From NCBI GenBank assembly GCA_947629475.1, contig CANRDV010000003.1, forward strand, positions 1-48,088: 48,088 nt of DNA, given 5' to 3'. Source of the stretch: an uncultured Bacilli bacterium (GTDB lineage: Bacteria > Bacillota_I > Bacilli_A > RF39 > UBA660). Shown piece after piece: positions 7,858-16,024 of this stretch. Both the position numbers and the translations under genes were made by a program. Numbering within the stretch: position 1 is the stretch's first letter; each line of letters begins with the position of its first letter. The notes beneath the pieces are model-generated. The model saw only the letters and a list, made by a program, of their open reading frames with translations. It was not told the origin of the DNA and ran no database searches.

Positions 7858-7897
7858 ATTAAGAATAAAGGATTTAAAAATATATGCGGAGGAAAAA

Positions 7898-9073
7898 ATG
7901 ATAAAAACTAAAACTACTAAAAAGAAATTTAATAAATTTCCACTTATGAAAGATACTAGTTTTAAAGCCTTATTTGCGAACGAGAAAGAACTAGTACCTT
8001 TAACACTATTTTTATCTATTATTTTGGATATTGACTACGATAAACTTTTAGGGAATATTGAACTTGATAAAACTAAATATCCTAAAAGTGAACCAGACAA
8101 AAAAGCTGATGAAAGAGATGTTGTTGCAATAGTTAAATATCCTGAACCATTTAAGGTAATGATTGAAATTAATTACTATAAACCTTGGTTTAATAAGAAA
8201 AAACATTATTTACATGAAGATATAACAATGACTGTTAAAATTACTAGGGATAATTTTTATAAAGATGGTACAAATTATTATGGTTTACCAAAAGGGAAAA
8301 ACTATGATAGTTTATTACCTATAATTCTAATAGAATTATCACCATTTTTCATTAATCCTAATGTAAATAGGATTGTTGAAGAATTTGATATGCGAGATAG
8401 ATATGGATTTAAATTATTTAGTAATATTGAATTTACAAATATTAATAAAAATTTTAGTTTAAGAAACATTAATGTTGCATGGGTATCTAATATGTGGTAT
8501 AATGATAATATAAATGAAGAAGAATTATCTGAGTATGAAAAGAAAATTATACCAATGATAGCTTTACTTACTGCATCTAATATGAAAGATGTTGATAAAT
8601 GTCTAAAAAATATTAACACTTCTTCAGAAATTAAAAAAATTATAAGAAAGGAAATAAAAAAAATGGATACAAATAATTATGAATTTGGAATACCTTATGA
8701 CCCAGTTGAAGATTGGAGAAAAATTTTTCAAGGGGCTGTAAATATTTACAAAAAGGAATTAAAAAATTCTAAAAAAATAATAGAAGATTCTAAACAAGAA
8801 TTAAAGTCTTCCAAAGAAGAATTAAATGCTTCCAAGCAAGAATTAAAGTCTTCTAAAGAAGAATTAAATGCTTCCAAGCAAGAATTAAAGTCTTCTAAAG
8901 AAGAATTAAATGCTTTCAAGCAAGAAAAATTAGATATGATTAAAGAAATGCATGAGAAAGGTTTATCTTTAGAGTTTATTTCTGATATTACTAAACTTAG
9001 TATTGATGAAGTAGAAAAGATTATTAATAAATCTAAATCTAAAAATAAAAATGAATTTAAAGAAAAATTATAA
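7898..9073 (+). CDS. Rpn-family PD-(D/E)XK nuclease (recombination-promoting nuclease / putative transposase)
   Basis: 391 residues; start fixed by GCGGAGGA just before ATG at 7898. The N-terminal part 'FPLMKDTSFKALFANEKE' is the usual opening of this family. The nuclease core shows Asp74 (ADERDVVAIV) and Glu90-x-Asn92 (VMIEIN), a D...ExN form of the PD-(D/E)XK site. Residues 256-391 form a separable C-terminal part: 'MDTNNYEFGIPYDPVEDW', eight heptads of the KSSKEEL/NASKQEL type (coiled coil) and a helix-turn-helix-like end 'GLSLEFISDITKLSIDEVEK'. The 5' leader has an 11-bp hairpin (7819-7857) right after the likely promoter (TGTCAA 7785, TATATT 7808, spacing 17). In E. coli, Rpn proteins are toxic defence nucleases held in check by a small protein translated from their own C-terminus; see the internal start at 8644 and the second copy at 9087. 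Confidence 0.85.
   Translation: MIKTKTTKKKFNKFPLMKDTSFKALFANEKELVPLTLFLSIILDIDYDKLLGNIELDKTKYPKSEPDKKADERDVVAIVKYPEPFKVMIEINYYKPWFNKKKHYLHEDITMTVKITRDNFYKDGTNYYGLPKGKNYDSLLPIILIELSPFFINPNVNRIVEEFDMRDRYGFKLFSNIEFTNINKNFSLRNINVAWVSNMWYNDNINEEELSEYEKKIIPMIALLTASNMKDVDKCLKNINTSSEIKKIIRKEIKKMDTNNYEFGIPYDPVEDWRKIFQGAVNIYKKELKNSKKIIEDSKQELKSSKEELNASKQELKSSKEELNASKQELKSSKEELNAFKQEKLDMIKEMHEKGLSLEFISDITKLSIDEVEKIINKSKSKNKNEFKEKL
8644..8665 (+). promoter_or_regulatory. Internal ribosome-binding site and start inside the Rpn gene
   Basis: AAGAAAGGA (8644-8652) lies ten bases before an in-frame ATG (8663) at codon 256. Translation from here would give a 136-residue C-terminal protein lacking the nuclease domain. 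The same RBS-ATG block is repeated before the separate C-terminal copy (9072-9089), which supports its being functional. Confidence 0.5.
8795..8920 (+). repeat. Three tandem 42-bp repeats in the Rpn coiled coil
   Basis: Units 8795-8836, 8837-8878 and 8879-8920 are nearly identical. Each encodes two heptads (QELKSSKEELNASK-type, 14 residues). The unit length is a multiple of three and of seven codons, so expansion or contraction keeps both the frame and the coiled-coil register. The downstream copy of this region (9087-9389) has only one unit. Confidence 0.9.
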
Positions 9074-9086
9074 GAAAGGAATAAAA

Positions 9087-9389
9087 ATGGATACAAATAA
9101 TTATGAATTTGGAATACCTTATGACCCAGTTGAGGATTGGAGAAAAATTTTTCAAGGGGCTGTAAATATTTACAAAAAGGAATTAAAAAATTCTAAAAAA
9201 ATAATAGAAGATTCTAAACAAGAATTAATGTCTTCTAAAGAAGAATTAAATGCTTCCAAGCAAGAAAAATTAGATATGATTAACAATTTTTACAATCAAG
9301 GAATTTCGTTAAATGTAATTGCTAAAGCTTGTAATCTAAGTATTGAAGAGGTAGAAAAGATTGTTAATAAATCTAAATCTAAAAAATAA
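9087..9389 (+). CDS. Free-standing copy of the Rpn C-terminal part (candidate small Rpn inhibitor)
   Basis: 100 residues starting 'MDTNNYEFGIPYDPVEDW', identical at the start to residues 256 onward of the upstream nuclease. AAGAAAGGA (9072-9080) overlaps the upstream stop codon and sits six bases from ATG, so it should be translationally coupled and efficient. It has four heptads instead of eight. The last 35 residues have diverged (NFYNQGISLNVIAKACNLS) but keep the helix-turn-helix pattern and the KSKSK tail. It has no nuclease residues. It clearly arose by tandem duplication of the 3' end of the gene. By analogy to the E. coli small Rpn proteins it could bind and silence the nuclease; this is inference. 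Confidence 0.8.
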   Translation: MDTNNYEFGIPYDPVEDWRKIFQGAVNIYKKELKNSKKIIEDSKQELMSSKEELNASKQEKLDMINNFYNQGISLNVIAKACNLSIEEVEKIVNKSKSKK

Positions 9390-9630
9390 ATTATTATTAA
9401 TTTAAATAATTAAAATATTAATCTTGATGTTATATCTATAGATAGCAAACTTCTTTTTTTAGAAGTAGAATTAACTTGCATAGGAAAAAAGATGTTGATA
9501 AATAAGATAATTTTTAAATATTAGAAAGCAAGAATGTTGAATAAATGTTCTTCTTTTTTTGTAAATATATGTCAAATATCTTTATTTTTAATTTACTTTA
9601 GTATATTATATGAATATGGAGGGTTTAGTC
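9390..9630 (+). other. Intergenic region between the Rpn pair and the AAA+ gene
   Basis: Contains a small hairpin ACTTCT/AGAAGT (around 9449-9466), a stretch open in one frame without a start that reads like decayed protein-coding DNA (about 9420-9522), a weak terminator-like AAGAA/TTCTT hairpin with T7 (9530-9560), and an AT-rich promoter zone with TATATTAT at 9602-9609. No gene that I can support. Confidence 0.4.
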
Positions 9631-12054
9631 ATGCATGCATTAGTATTAAGAAGATTAAAATTAAACAATGAAAACTATTATCAAATGATTGATAAAGTAG
9701 AAGCCAAAGAAATAAGTGAACAAATTATAAGAGTTACAAAAGGTTATCATAATTTTGAAGGACAAGATATTATTTCAATTGATAATTCAAAAGGTGAAGT
9801 AGTTTATTTAGAAATAGATGATATAATTAATGAAAAAATAGATGGGGAAAAGACAGCTTTCTTTAAACATGATTCAGATGGAGAAATTATCCCAATTGAA
9901 GATATTGTTGAAAGAAATAATGTTATTTTAGCATTTTATAATAAATATAGAGATTTTAAATTGATACCAGATTATAATTTAGATACAGAAATTTCTAAAG
10001 TAGAAAATAATATGAAGAAAAATGTTTTAGGTCAAGATGAAGTTATAAAAAAGATTATATCTAAACTTTATAACAATCAAATGTATTTTAAAGCTGATTT
10101 AGATTATAACATTATGCGAAAAAATAAAAGTAACATATTAGTAGTTGGAACAATTGGTTCTGGAAAAACTACGATTAAAGATGCGATGTTAGAAACTGAT
10201 ACAATAATACCAATTGTTGAAGTTGAATTAACAGAAAGTTATTTAGATGTAGCAGCTAAAATTGTTAATGCTTTAATAAGTGCAACAGATGGTAATATGT
10301 ATTTAGCTCAAAGAGGAGTTGTTATTTTTGATAGCGTAAATGTTGGTACTTCAAAATTTTCAAAAAATGATGATGGTGAATTAGATGACAACTTAACTTT
10401 AAAAGCACTTGAAAAATTATTAAAATCAGGAAAAATTTATTTTCCAACTAAAGATGGTGAAGATGTATTTGCATTTGATTTTTCTTTAGTAACTTTTATT
10501 ACTATGGTTGATACTTATTATAGTGAAACTGAAGAAGTTGAAGATTCATATTATGAAAAAATGTCACTTGATGCTTATGATGATTTGGGATTTACTGATA
10601 CTCTTTTAATTGAAGGTTTTTCAAATGAAATAATTTATATGAATGAAATGACTAAAGAACTCGCTCTTAAAATATTAAAAGATAAAAATTTATCTCCCTT
10701 ATATCAATATAAAAAAACTTTAGAAACAACTGGGAAAGCTGTTAAATTTAGTAAACAATTTGTTGATAAATTAATTGAATATGGACTTAATACTGATGAA
10801 GGTTTTGAAGGAATTAAAAGATTTTTTAGATATGCAGTTGAAGCCAAAGATAGAAATTTAAAAACAATTATTTTTAGAGATTCTGATATTTCTAATTTAA
10901 GAATTGGTTCAGCTGGTTTTGGAGATTATGATTCTGACTTTGAAAAATTAGTTACTCCTAAAAATAAGGATATTCCTAAAGATGATATATTAGATGTTGA
11001 TGTTAAAAAGAGAACTATAAATGGACTTCATGTTATGGATACAGTTAAAATAATAACTAAAGAATATAAAGGTCAAGATGAACATGTTTTTAGAATTGTC
11101 AATGCTTTTTATAACCATGTTTTAAATCGTTATAAAGGTTTTAATGAAGATGAATATAAAAAACTAAAACAAAATGTCTTTTTAATAGCATCAACTGGTG
11201 TTGGTAAAACTGGAATATTCGAAGCCTTAGCTAAAATCTTTAACTTACCATGTAAAAGAGATTCAATAAATTCTTATACTGCCAGTGGTTATGTAGGAAG
11301 AAGTGTTGATGACTTAATAACAGGTTTAATTGCATCAGCTAAAGGAGACGTTAACAAAGCTCAATTTGGTATCTTATGTTTAGATGAATTTGATAAATTA
11401 GCAAGAGACATAGATGGAAGAGGAGCAGGTTTTGGCAAGAAAGTTCAAGAAGAATTATTAACTTTAATCGAAGGTGATGAACGAGATATTCAAGAAGATA
11501 TCTATGGAAATACTTTTAAATTTAATACAGAATACTTGTTCATTGTTCTAACCGGTGCATGTCAAGACATTGATAAAATAATTAATGATAGAATTAAATC
11601 TTCGAGAAGTTTAGGATTTGAAAATAAAAATGATGTCCAAGTTTCAAGAGAAGTAACACCTGAAGACTTATTACAATATGGTTTTGAACAACAATTATTA
11701 GCAAGAGTTCCCAATATCATAAGATTAAATGATTTATCGAAAGAAGTCTTACTTGAAATCATTAAAAGTGAAATGGGTTATATTAGTCTAATAAAAAAAT
11801 CTTATCAAAAGTCAGGTATTAAAGTTAACTTAACCGATAACTTTATGAACAATTTAGCAACCTTAGCCTATAACAAAAAAATTGGAGCCAGAGGAATTAG
11901 ACAAATATTTGAAGAAAAAATACTTTATAAGATAGATGAGATAATTTCCAATGGTAACATAGTAGAAGTTAATATTGGTGATAATGCTTTAACTAACCCA
12001 GATGACATTACTTATATAGCAAAAAAAGCCAAAATTAAAGTCAAAAGAAGATAA
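9631..12054 (+). CDS. Tandem AAA+ ATPase, second module ClpX-like
   Basis: 807 residues from ATG 9631, chosen because GGAGGG (9618-9623) is correctly spaced; an in-frame ATG at 9610 lies in the promoter zone with no such site. Module 1 (about 130-430) has Walker A GTIGSGKTT near residue 173, but its Walker B reads 'VVIFDSVNVG' without the usual Asp-Glu, so it probably binds but does not hydrolyse ATP. Module 2 (about 475-800) is intact and ClpX-like: Walker A 'ASTGVGKT' (520-527), a pore-loop region 'YTASGYVGRSVDDL', Walker B 'ILCLDEFDKLA' (581-591), and sensor-2 'GARGIRQIFEE'. No ClpX zinc finger is present. The N-terminal 110 residues are unassigned. No protease gene is adjacent. Possibly an unfoldase or remodeller; substrate unknown. 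Confidence 0.8.
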   Translation: MHALVLRRLKLNNENYYQMIDKVEAKEISEQIIRVTKGYHNFEGQDIISIDNSKGEVVYLEIDDIINEKIDGEKTAFFKHDSDGEIIPIEDIVERNNVILAFYNKYRDFKLIPDYNLDTEISKVENNMKKNVLGQDEVIKKIISKLYNNQMYFKADLDYNIMRKNKSNILVVGTIGSGKTTIKDAMLETDTIIPIVEVELTESYLDVAAKIVNALISATDGNMYLAQRGVVIFDSVNVGTSKFSKNDDGELDDNLTLKALEKLLKSGKIYFPTKDGEDVFAFDFSLVTFITMVDTYYSETEEVEDSYYEKMSLDAYDDLGFTDTLLIEGFSNEIIYMNEMTKELALKILKDKNLSPLYQYKKTLETTGKAVKFSKQFVDKLIEYGLNTDEGFEGIKRFFRYAVEAKDRNLKTIIFRDSDISNLRIGSAGFGDYDSDFEKLVTPKNKDIPKDDILDVDVKKRTINGLHVMDTVKIITKEYKGQDEHVFRIVNAFYNHVLNRYKGFNEDEYKKLKQNVFLIASTGVGKTGIFEALAKIFNLPCKRDSINSYTASGYVGRSVDDLITGLIASAKGDVNKAQFGILCLDEFDKLARDIDGRGAGFGKKVQEELLTLIEGDERDIQEDIYGNTFKFNTEYLFIVLTGACQDIDKIINDRIKSSRSLGFENKNDVQVSREVTPEDLLQYGFEQQLLARVPNIIRLNDLSKEVLLEIIKSEMGYISLIKKSYQKSGIKVNLTDNFMNNLATLAYNKKIGARGIRQIFEEKILYKIDEIISNGNIVEVNIGDNALTNPDDITYIAKKAKIKVKRR

Positions 12055-12060
12055 AAAAAT

Positions 12061-12089
12061 AAAAAATAGTTAGAAAAACTATTTTTTTT
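12061..12089 (+). terminator. Terminator after the AAA+ gene
   Basis: AAAATAGTT (12063-12071) pairs with AACTATTTT (12077-12085), followed by T8 including the stem end. Confidence 0.8.
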
Positions 12090-12135
12090 CATAAAAATAT
12101 GGTAAAATAAATTTGTTAGAATAAAGGGTGATATA

Positions 12136-13572
12136 ATGAATAAAAAAACTGTATTATTTTTAATAAATGGATTTGGAGTTGAAAAGAAGGAATCATATTC
12201 AATATATGATGCTAGTATTATGCCAACTTTTGATGAATTAACAAAGAAACATATGTTTTCAACAATAGATTCTCATGTAAGTAATTACTTTGATGCTTAT
12301 CGGAATATTAGTCTTGATGTAAATGAACTTTATAATTATACTTTATTAGATAAAGATGTTGTTAATAAAACATTGGCTAATAATTCAGTTTTACAAAAAG
12401 TAAAAACAGATTTAGATACAAGAAAAAGTAATTTACATATTTTTTGTTTAGTTGATACAAGTATGAAAATAGTTGACCATTTAAAAGAAACATTAAAATA
12501 TTTAAATTTTAATCAAGATAAAAAAATATTTTTACATTTTGTTATTGCTAGTACTAATATTGAAGATTACAAAGGTTTAGTTGAAGTATTTAGTAAAATT
12601 AACATAGAACTTGCTCAATATGCAACAATTGGTTTTATCATGGGACTATCAGCAATTGATAATACCGCTAAAGCAGTTGATTTAAACTTCTTCTTTAAGA
12701 TGTTTATTTCTAAAGTAGGAGAGAAATGGCAATCATTTACTCAAAAATTTGATGTTTTATATGCTACTCGTGCTCTTCCAAGAAGTACCAAACCTTTTAT
12801 TGTTAATTCTAACTTTGAATTAGGAAAAGATGATATGTTCTTCTTCTTTAACTATGATAATATCAATTTAACTAATTTTATTGATTCTTTAGCAGGTATT
12901 TCTTTTGGAACTGAAGCCAATAACTTCTCATATTATTCTTTATTTTCTGTAACAAGTAATAAAGAAATACCATATATGTATAATATAGAAAGTGCTAAAT
13001 ATTCAATGGTTTCAAACCTTGAAAGTATTGGAGCAACAGGAATTGTTTTATGTCATAATGACCAAATACCAATTATTAACTATTTCTGTAATGGACTTAA
13101 AAATGAAGCTAGTGAAACTTTAAAATTTGTTGATATAACTCCTTATGAAAATGACCCTAATAGTATTGTTTCAATAATTAATCAATTTAACAATGATTTA
13201 ATTATAATAAACTATGAAATAGATAATTTAGAAACAGTTACAGAATTAAAAACAAAATTAACAACAATTGATAATGTTCTAAAAGCAGTTTATGATAATA
13301 TAAATGGAAGTAAATATACTTTAATAATATCATCTTTATATGGAATGAATAAAATTTTAAAAACTGATAAAGGAACAAATGCTAATGTTATATTTGCAGG
13401 ACGGGTACCATTTATCTATATAGATGACTTTATAACAGGTAAAAATTATTTAATTGAACAAGGTACTATTAATGATATACCTAAATCAGTTTATAAAAAT
13501 ATAAGAAGAGATAGTAAATTTGATTCCATTGTTGAAAAGAAAAATGGTTTATATAAACTATTCTTTAAGTAG
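12136..13572 (+). CDS. Inactive homologue of cofactor-independent phosphoglycerate mutase (alkaline-phosphatase superfamily)
   Basis: 478 residues. The fold order of iPGM can be followed, but the metal and catalytic positions are changed. The start 'VLFLINGFGVEKK' replaces the metal-binding Asp of 'LxILDGWG' by Asn11. 'MPTFDEL' matches 'TPTLDEL'. The 'GNSEVGH' serine loop is missing. 'LHIFCLVDTSMKIVDHLKE' aligns with the 'LHLMGLVSDGGVHSH..HL' segment but has lost the histidine pair. The DGRD and GRYYAMDRD motifs appear as 'IASTN' and 'GFIMGLSAID'. It is therefore most likely a pseudoenzyme. It starts a three-gene operon with a DUF1538 protein (6-base gap) and a double P-II protein, so a regulatory or binding role is more likely than glycolysis. 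Confidence 0.7.
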   Translation: MNKKTVLFLINGFGVEKKESYSIYDASIMPTFDELTKKHMFSTIDSHVSNYFDAYRNISLDVNELYNYTLLDKDVVNKTLANNSVLQKVKTDLDTRKSNLHIFCLVDTSMKIVDHLKETLKYLNFNQDKKIFLHFVIASTNIEDYKGLVEVFSKINIELAQYATIGFIMGLSAIDNTAKAVDLNFFFKMFISKVGEKWQSFTQKFDVLYATRALPRSTKPFIVNSNFELGKDDMFFFFNYDNINLTNFIDSLAGISFGTEANNFSYYSLFSVTSNKEIPYMYNIESAKYSMVSNLESIGATGIVLCHNDQIPIINYFCNGLKNEASETLKFVDITPYENDPNSIVSIINQFNNDLIIINYEIDNLETVTELKTKLTTIDNVLKAVYDNINGSKYTLIISSLYGMNKILKTDKGTNANVIFAGRVPFIYIDDFITGKNYLIEQGTINDIPKSVYKNIRRDSKFDSIVEKKNGLYKLFFK

Positions 13573-13578
13573 GTAATT

Positions 13579-15048
13579 ATGTACAGTAGTATTATAGAAA
13601 ACTTAAAAAAAGTATTATCAGGAATTAATCCAATTATACTATTAGTTCTTATTTTAAGTTTCTGTTTTAAAATAGATACTGGTACAGTAGTAAGATTTAT
13701 TTGTAGTTCAATCTTAGTTATCTTTGGTTTAACTTTATTTACAACCGGAGCTGATATTTCTTTAAATACAATTGGTGAAAAAATAAGTAGAAGTTTAATA
13801 AAAAAGAAAAATTTAACTTTAATTTTAATATCTTGTTTATTACTTGGAACTTTTATAACGATGTTAGAACCAGAATTTTTAACAGTTAGTGATGAAGCTA
13901 ATGGAATTCCTCTTCCTGTTTTATTGTTTTCAGTTTCCTTAGGAATTGGAATTTGTTTAATGTTTGCAATTTATAGAATGTTTAAAAAAATAGAATTTCG
14001 AGTAATTTTAATCATAGGTTATTTAATAGTATTTGTAACTTTGATGTTAGTAAATATGGATATTATTCCATTTGCCTTTGATATGTCATCAGTTACAACT
14101 GGGGCAATTTCAGCTCCCTTTATCTTAGCCCTTGGAGTAGGATTTTCCTCAAGAATTAAAAAAAGAAAAAACGATGATAGTTCCGAGTTTGGAATTCTTT
14201 CAATTTGTTCTATTGGACCTATTTTAATGATATTAATCTTAGGACTTTTATTTCATCCAAATATTGTTTATGACTCAGACCCTATATTAAAAAAATTAGA
14301 TTTCCTAGAAACTCTATGGATGAATTTTTATCAAGTCTTCTTTTCAATGTCTCCTTTAGTTATTATGTATTTTCTATTTAGTCATTTTAAATCCAAAAAG
14401 AAAGATAGAGAACTTCGAGGAATAATAACTGGACTTTTAATGGTTCTTATTGGAATTACTTTATTCTTAACCGGAGGTGATGTTGGCTTCTTTAAAATAG
14501 GATTTATGTTAGGAAGTCATCTAGGTAATATTAATCATCTTTTAATTATGATAATTGGGGGAATATTCGGATACTTTATTTCTAAAATAGAACCATCTTT
14601 AAAAGTTTTAATTAATTATGTAAATGAAGTTACAAATGGTTCAATCAAAGATAGATTTCTTGAAATTTGTTTATGTATCGGAGTTTCTGTATCAGTTATT
14701 ATGTCCTTATTTCGAGTTTTAAATGGTTATTCTGTAATGGCATTTTTAATACCAACTTACTTTATTGCTGTACTTTTAGCATTCTTTACTCCGAATAACT
14801 TTTTAGCAATTGCTTTTGACTCAGCAGGAGTAGTTGCAGGTAATATGACCTCAAGTTTCTTACTTCCGATGCTTGTTGGAGTTGCTTCAACCATTGGACC
14901 TAATTATTTAAAAGAAGCTTTTGGAGTTTTATCGTTAGTAAGTATTATACCCGTTATTATAATTGAAATGGTGGGTTTAATTTATACTCAAGAAGCTAAA
15001 AAGATAGATAATAAAAATCTTGATGATGCAATAATTGAATATAGGTGA
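13579..15048 (+). CDS. DUF1538 integral membrane protein
   Basis: 489 residues with about twelve hydrophobic segments in two homologous halves. Each half has a 'LFTTGADI' / 'LFLTGGDVGF' motif near its first helices and an 'EPEFLTV' / 'EPSLKVL' motif, and each ends in a glycine-rich helix ('SSVTTGAISAPFILALGVG' and 'DSAGVVAGNMTSSFLLP'). This internal duplication and these motifs are typical of DUF1538, proposed transporters often found with P-II proteins. The substrate is unknown. The P-II gene follows four bases after the stop. Confidence 0.85.
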   Translation: MYSSIIENLKKVLSGINPIILLVLILSFCFKIDTGTVVRFICSSILVIFGLTLFTTGADISLNTIGEKISRSLIKKKNLTLILISCLLLGTFITMLEPEFLTVSDEANGIPLPVLLFSVSLGIGICLMFAIYRMFKKIEFRVILIIGYLIVFVTLMLVNMDIIPFAFDMSSVTTGAISAPFILALGVGFSSRIKKRKNDDSSEFGILSICSIGPILMILILGLLFHPNIVYDSDPILKKLDFLETLWMNFYQVFFSMSPLVIMYFLFSHFKSKKKDRELRGIITGLLMVLIGITLFLTGGDVGFFKIGFMLGSHLGNINHLLIMIIGGIFGYFISKIEPSLKVLINYVNEVTNGSIKDRFLEICLCIGVSVSVIMSLFRVLNGYSVMAFLIPTYFIAVLLAFFTPNNFLAIAFDSAGVVAGNMTSSFLLPMLVGVASTIGPNYLKEAFGVLSLVSIIPVIIIEMVGLIYTQEAKKIDNKNLDDAIIEYR

Positions 15049-15052
15049 TGAT

Positions 15053-15691
15053 ATGATTAAATTATTAATAATTATCTTTAATGATGAAAAAAAATTAAAA
15101 ACTTTATTTAGAAAATACAAACTTACTTATAATGCTATGACTTATGGAAGAGGAACAGCTCCTAGTAATATCCTTAAGTATTTAGGATTAGATGAAGTTA
15201 GAAAAAGTATTTATTTCTCTTTAATACCTAGTAATTTAGAAAATACAATCTTTAAAGATTTAGAAACCAAATTAAAAATAAAAGAAGCTGGGAAAGGAAT
15301 AGCTTTTACTATTAATTTAACTAGTTCAAGTAAATTTATAAATGATAATTTGAAAGGTGAGAAAATAGAAATGGAAGATAAAAATGCATATGAATTAATT
15401 GTTACAATTGTTAAAGAAGGTTATAGTGACCAAGTAATGCAAGCAGCCAAAAAAGCGGGAGCAACCGGAGGTACTCTTATTTCGGGAAGAAGTTTAGGAA
15501 GTAGTCGTTCTTTATTCATGGATATTACAATTGAACCTGAAAAAGATATAGTTTTAAACATTGTTTCCAAAGACATAACTTCTAAAGTAATGAAAGAAAT
15601 TACTAAAGAAACTGGGATTAAAACTGATGCTCGAGGATTTTTAATATCCCTTCCAATTGATAATGTATTAGGACTTCAAAATGTCAAATAA
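15053..15691 (+). CDS. Double-domain P-II-like regulatory protein
   Basis: 212 residues from ATG 15053 (AGGTGATG at 15043-15050); an in-frame TTG at 15035 lies inside the previous gene. Two GlnB-like domains can be seen. The first (about 1-100, 'IKLLIIIFNDEKKLKTLF') is diverged, and the second (about 108-212, 'ELIVTIVKEGYSDQVMQAA..AGATGGT') is closer to canonical P-II. The Tyr of the T-loop used for uridylylation is not obvious, and the loop reads 'ISGRSLGSSRS'. Its position suggests it senses a nucleotide or metabolite and gates the DUF1538 membrane protein, as P-II does with AmtB; this is inference. Confidence 0.8.
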   Translation: MIKLLIIIFNDEKKLKTLFRKYKLTYNAMTYGRGTAPSNILKYLGLDEVRKSIYFSLIPSNLENTIFKDLETKLKIKEAGKGIAFTINLTSSSKFINDNLKGEKIEMEDKNAYELIVTIVKEGYSDQVMQAAKKAGATGGTLISGRSLGSSRSLFMDITIEPEKDIVLNIVSKDITSKVMKEITKETGIKTDARGFLISLPIDNVLGLQNVK

Positions 15692-15724
15692 TGTGTAAAC
15701 TAGTAAAAACTTAATTAAAACTAA

Positions 15725-15753
15725 TTGTCAAAATAACTAAACTATACTATAAT
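15725..15753 (+). promoter_or_regulatory. Sigma-A type promoter of an RNA gene
   Basis: TTGTCA (15725-15730), exactly 17 bases, TATAAT (15748-15753). Transcription should begin near 15760. No protein gene follows before the next terminator. Confidence 0.75.
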
Positions 15754-15759
15754 ATACTT

Positions 15760-15978
15760 GAGTCCATTGATAAGAAAAATTAATTCAATTGTATTAAACT
15801 CACCTATTAAAAATAGAATACAAAAGAATAATTGGAGGTGATTAACTTATAGTTATGAAGTTAATCTAAAGGTAATGGTTTAAGATTACAAGATTAACTT
15901 AATTATTAGGTATAGTAATTAAATCATAACATAAGATAATAAGATGCACATAGAAATATGTGCTTTTCTCTTAATTTG
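15760..15978 (+). ncRNA. Unassigned small RNA upstream of the ileS T-box
   Basis: About 215 nt between a strong promoter and a terminator hairpin (GCACATA, GAAA loop, TATGTGC, then TTTTCTC; 15946-15970). It contains no start codon in position to use its perfect anti-16S sequence GGAGGTGAT (15834-15842). GATTAACTT occurs twice (15840 and 15892), and both copies can pair with the single AAGTTAATC (15858-15866), so two exclusive hairpins are possible. I could not match it to 6S, SRP, tmRNA or a known riboswitch by its conserved bases. A separate promoter for the T-box follows at 15991. Confidence 0.5.
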
Positions 15979-15990
15979 GTTAAAAAATAC

Positions 15991-16019
15991 TTGATTTTTC
16001 CTAAAAACTTTGATATTAT
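15991..16019 (+). promoter_or_regulatory. Promoter of the ileS T-box transcript
   Basis: TTGATT (15991-15996), 17-base spacer, TATTAT (16014-16019). Start expected near 16025, at the first base of the T-box stem I. Confidence 0.75.
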
Positions 16020-16024
16020 TTATT

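Noticed and set aside
8746..9096. Long minus-strand frame opposite the Rpn coiled coil
   Set aside because: It only mirrors the heptad repeats of the real gene; no ribosome-binding site and odd composition.
9610..9630. Upstream ATG start for the tandem AAA+ protein
   Set aside because: It lies in the promoter zone without a ribosome-binding site, whereas GGAGGG precedes ATG 9631.
15834..15869. Tiny leader peptide ATG-AAG-TTA-ATC-stop at 15855 behind GGAGGTGAT
   Set aside because: The start is 16 bases from the GGAGG, too far for normal initiation, and four codons cannot be supported.
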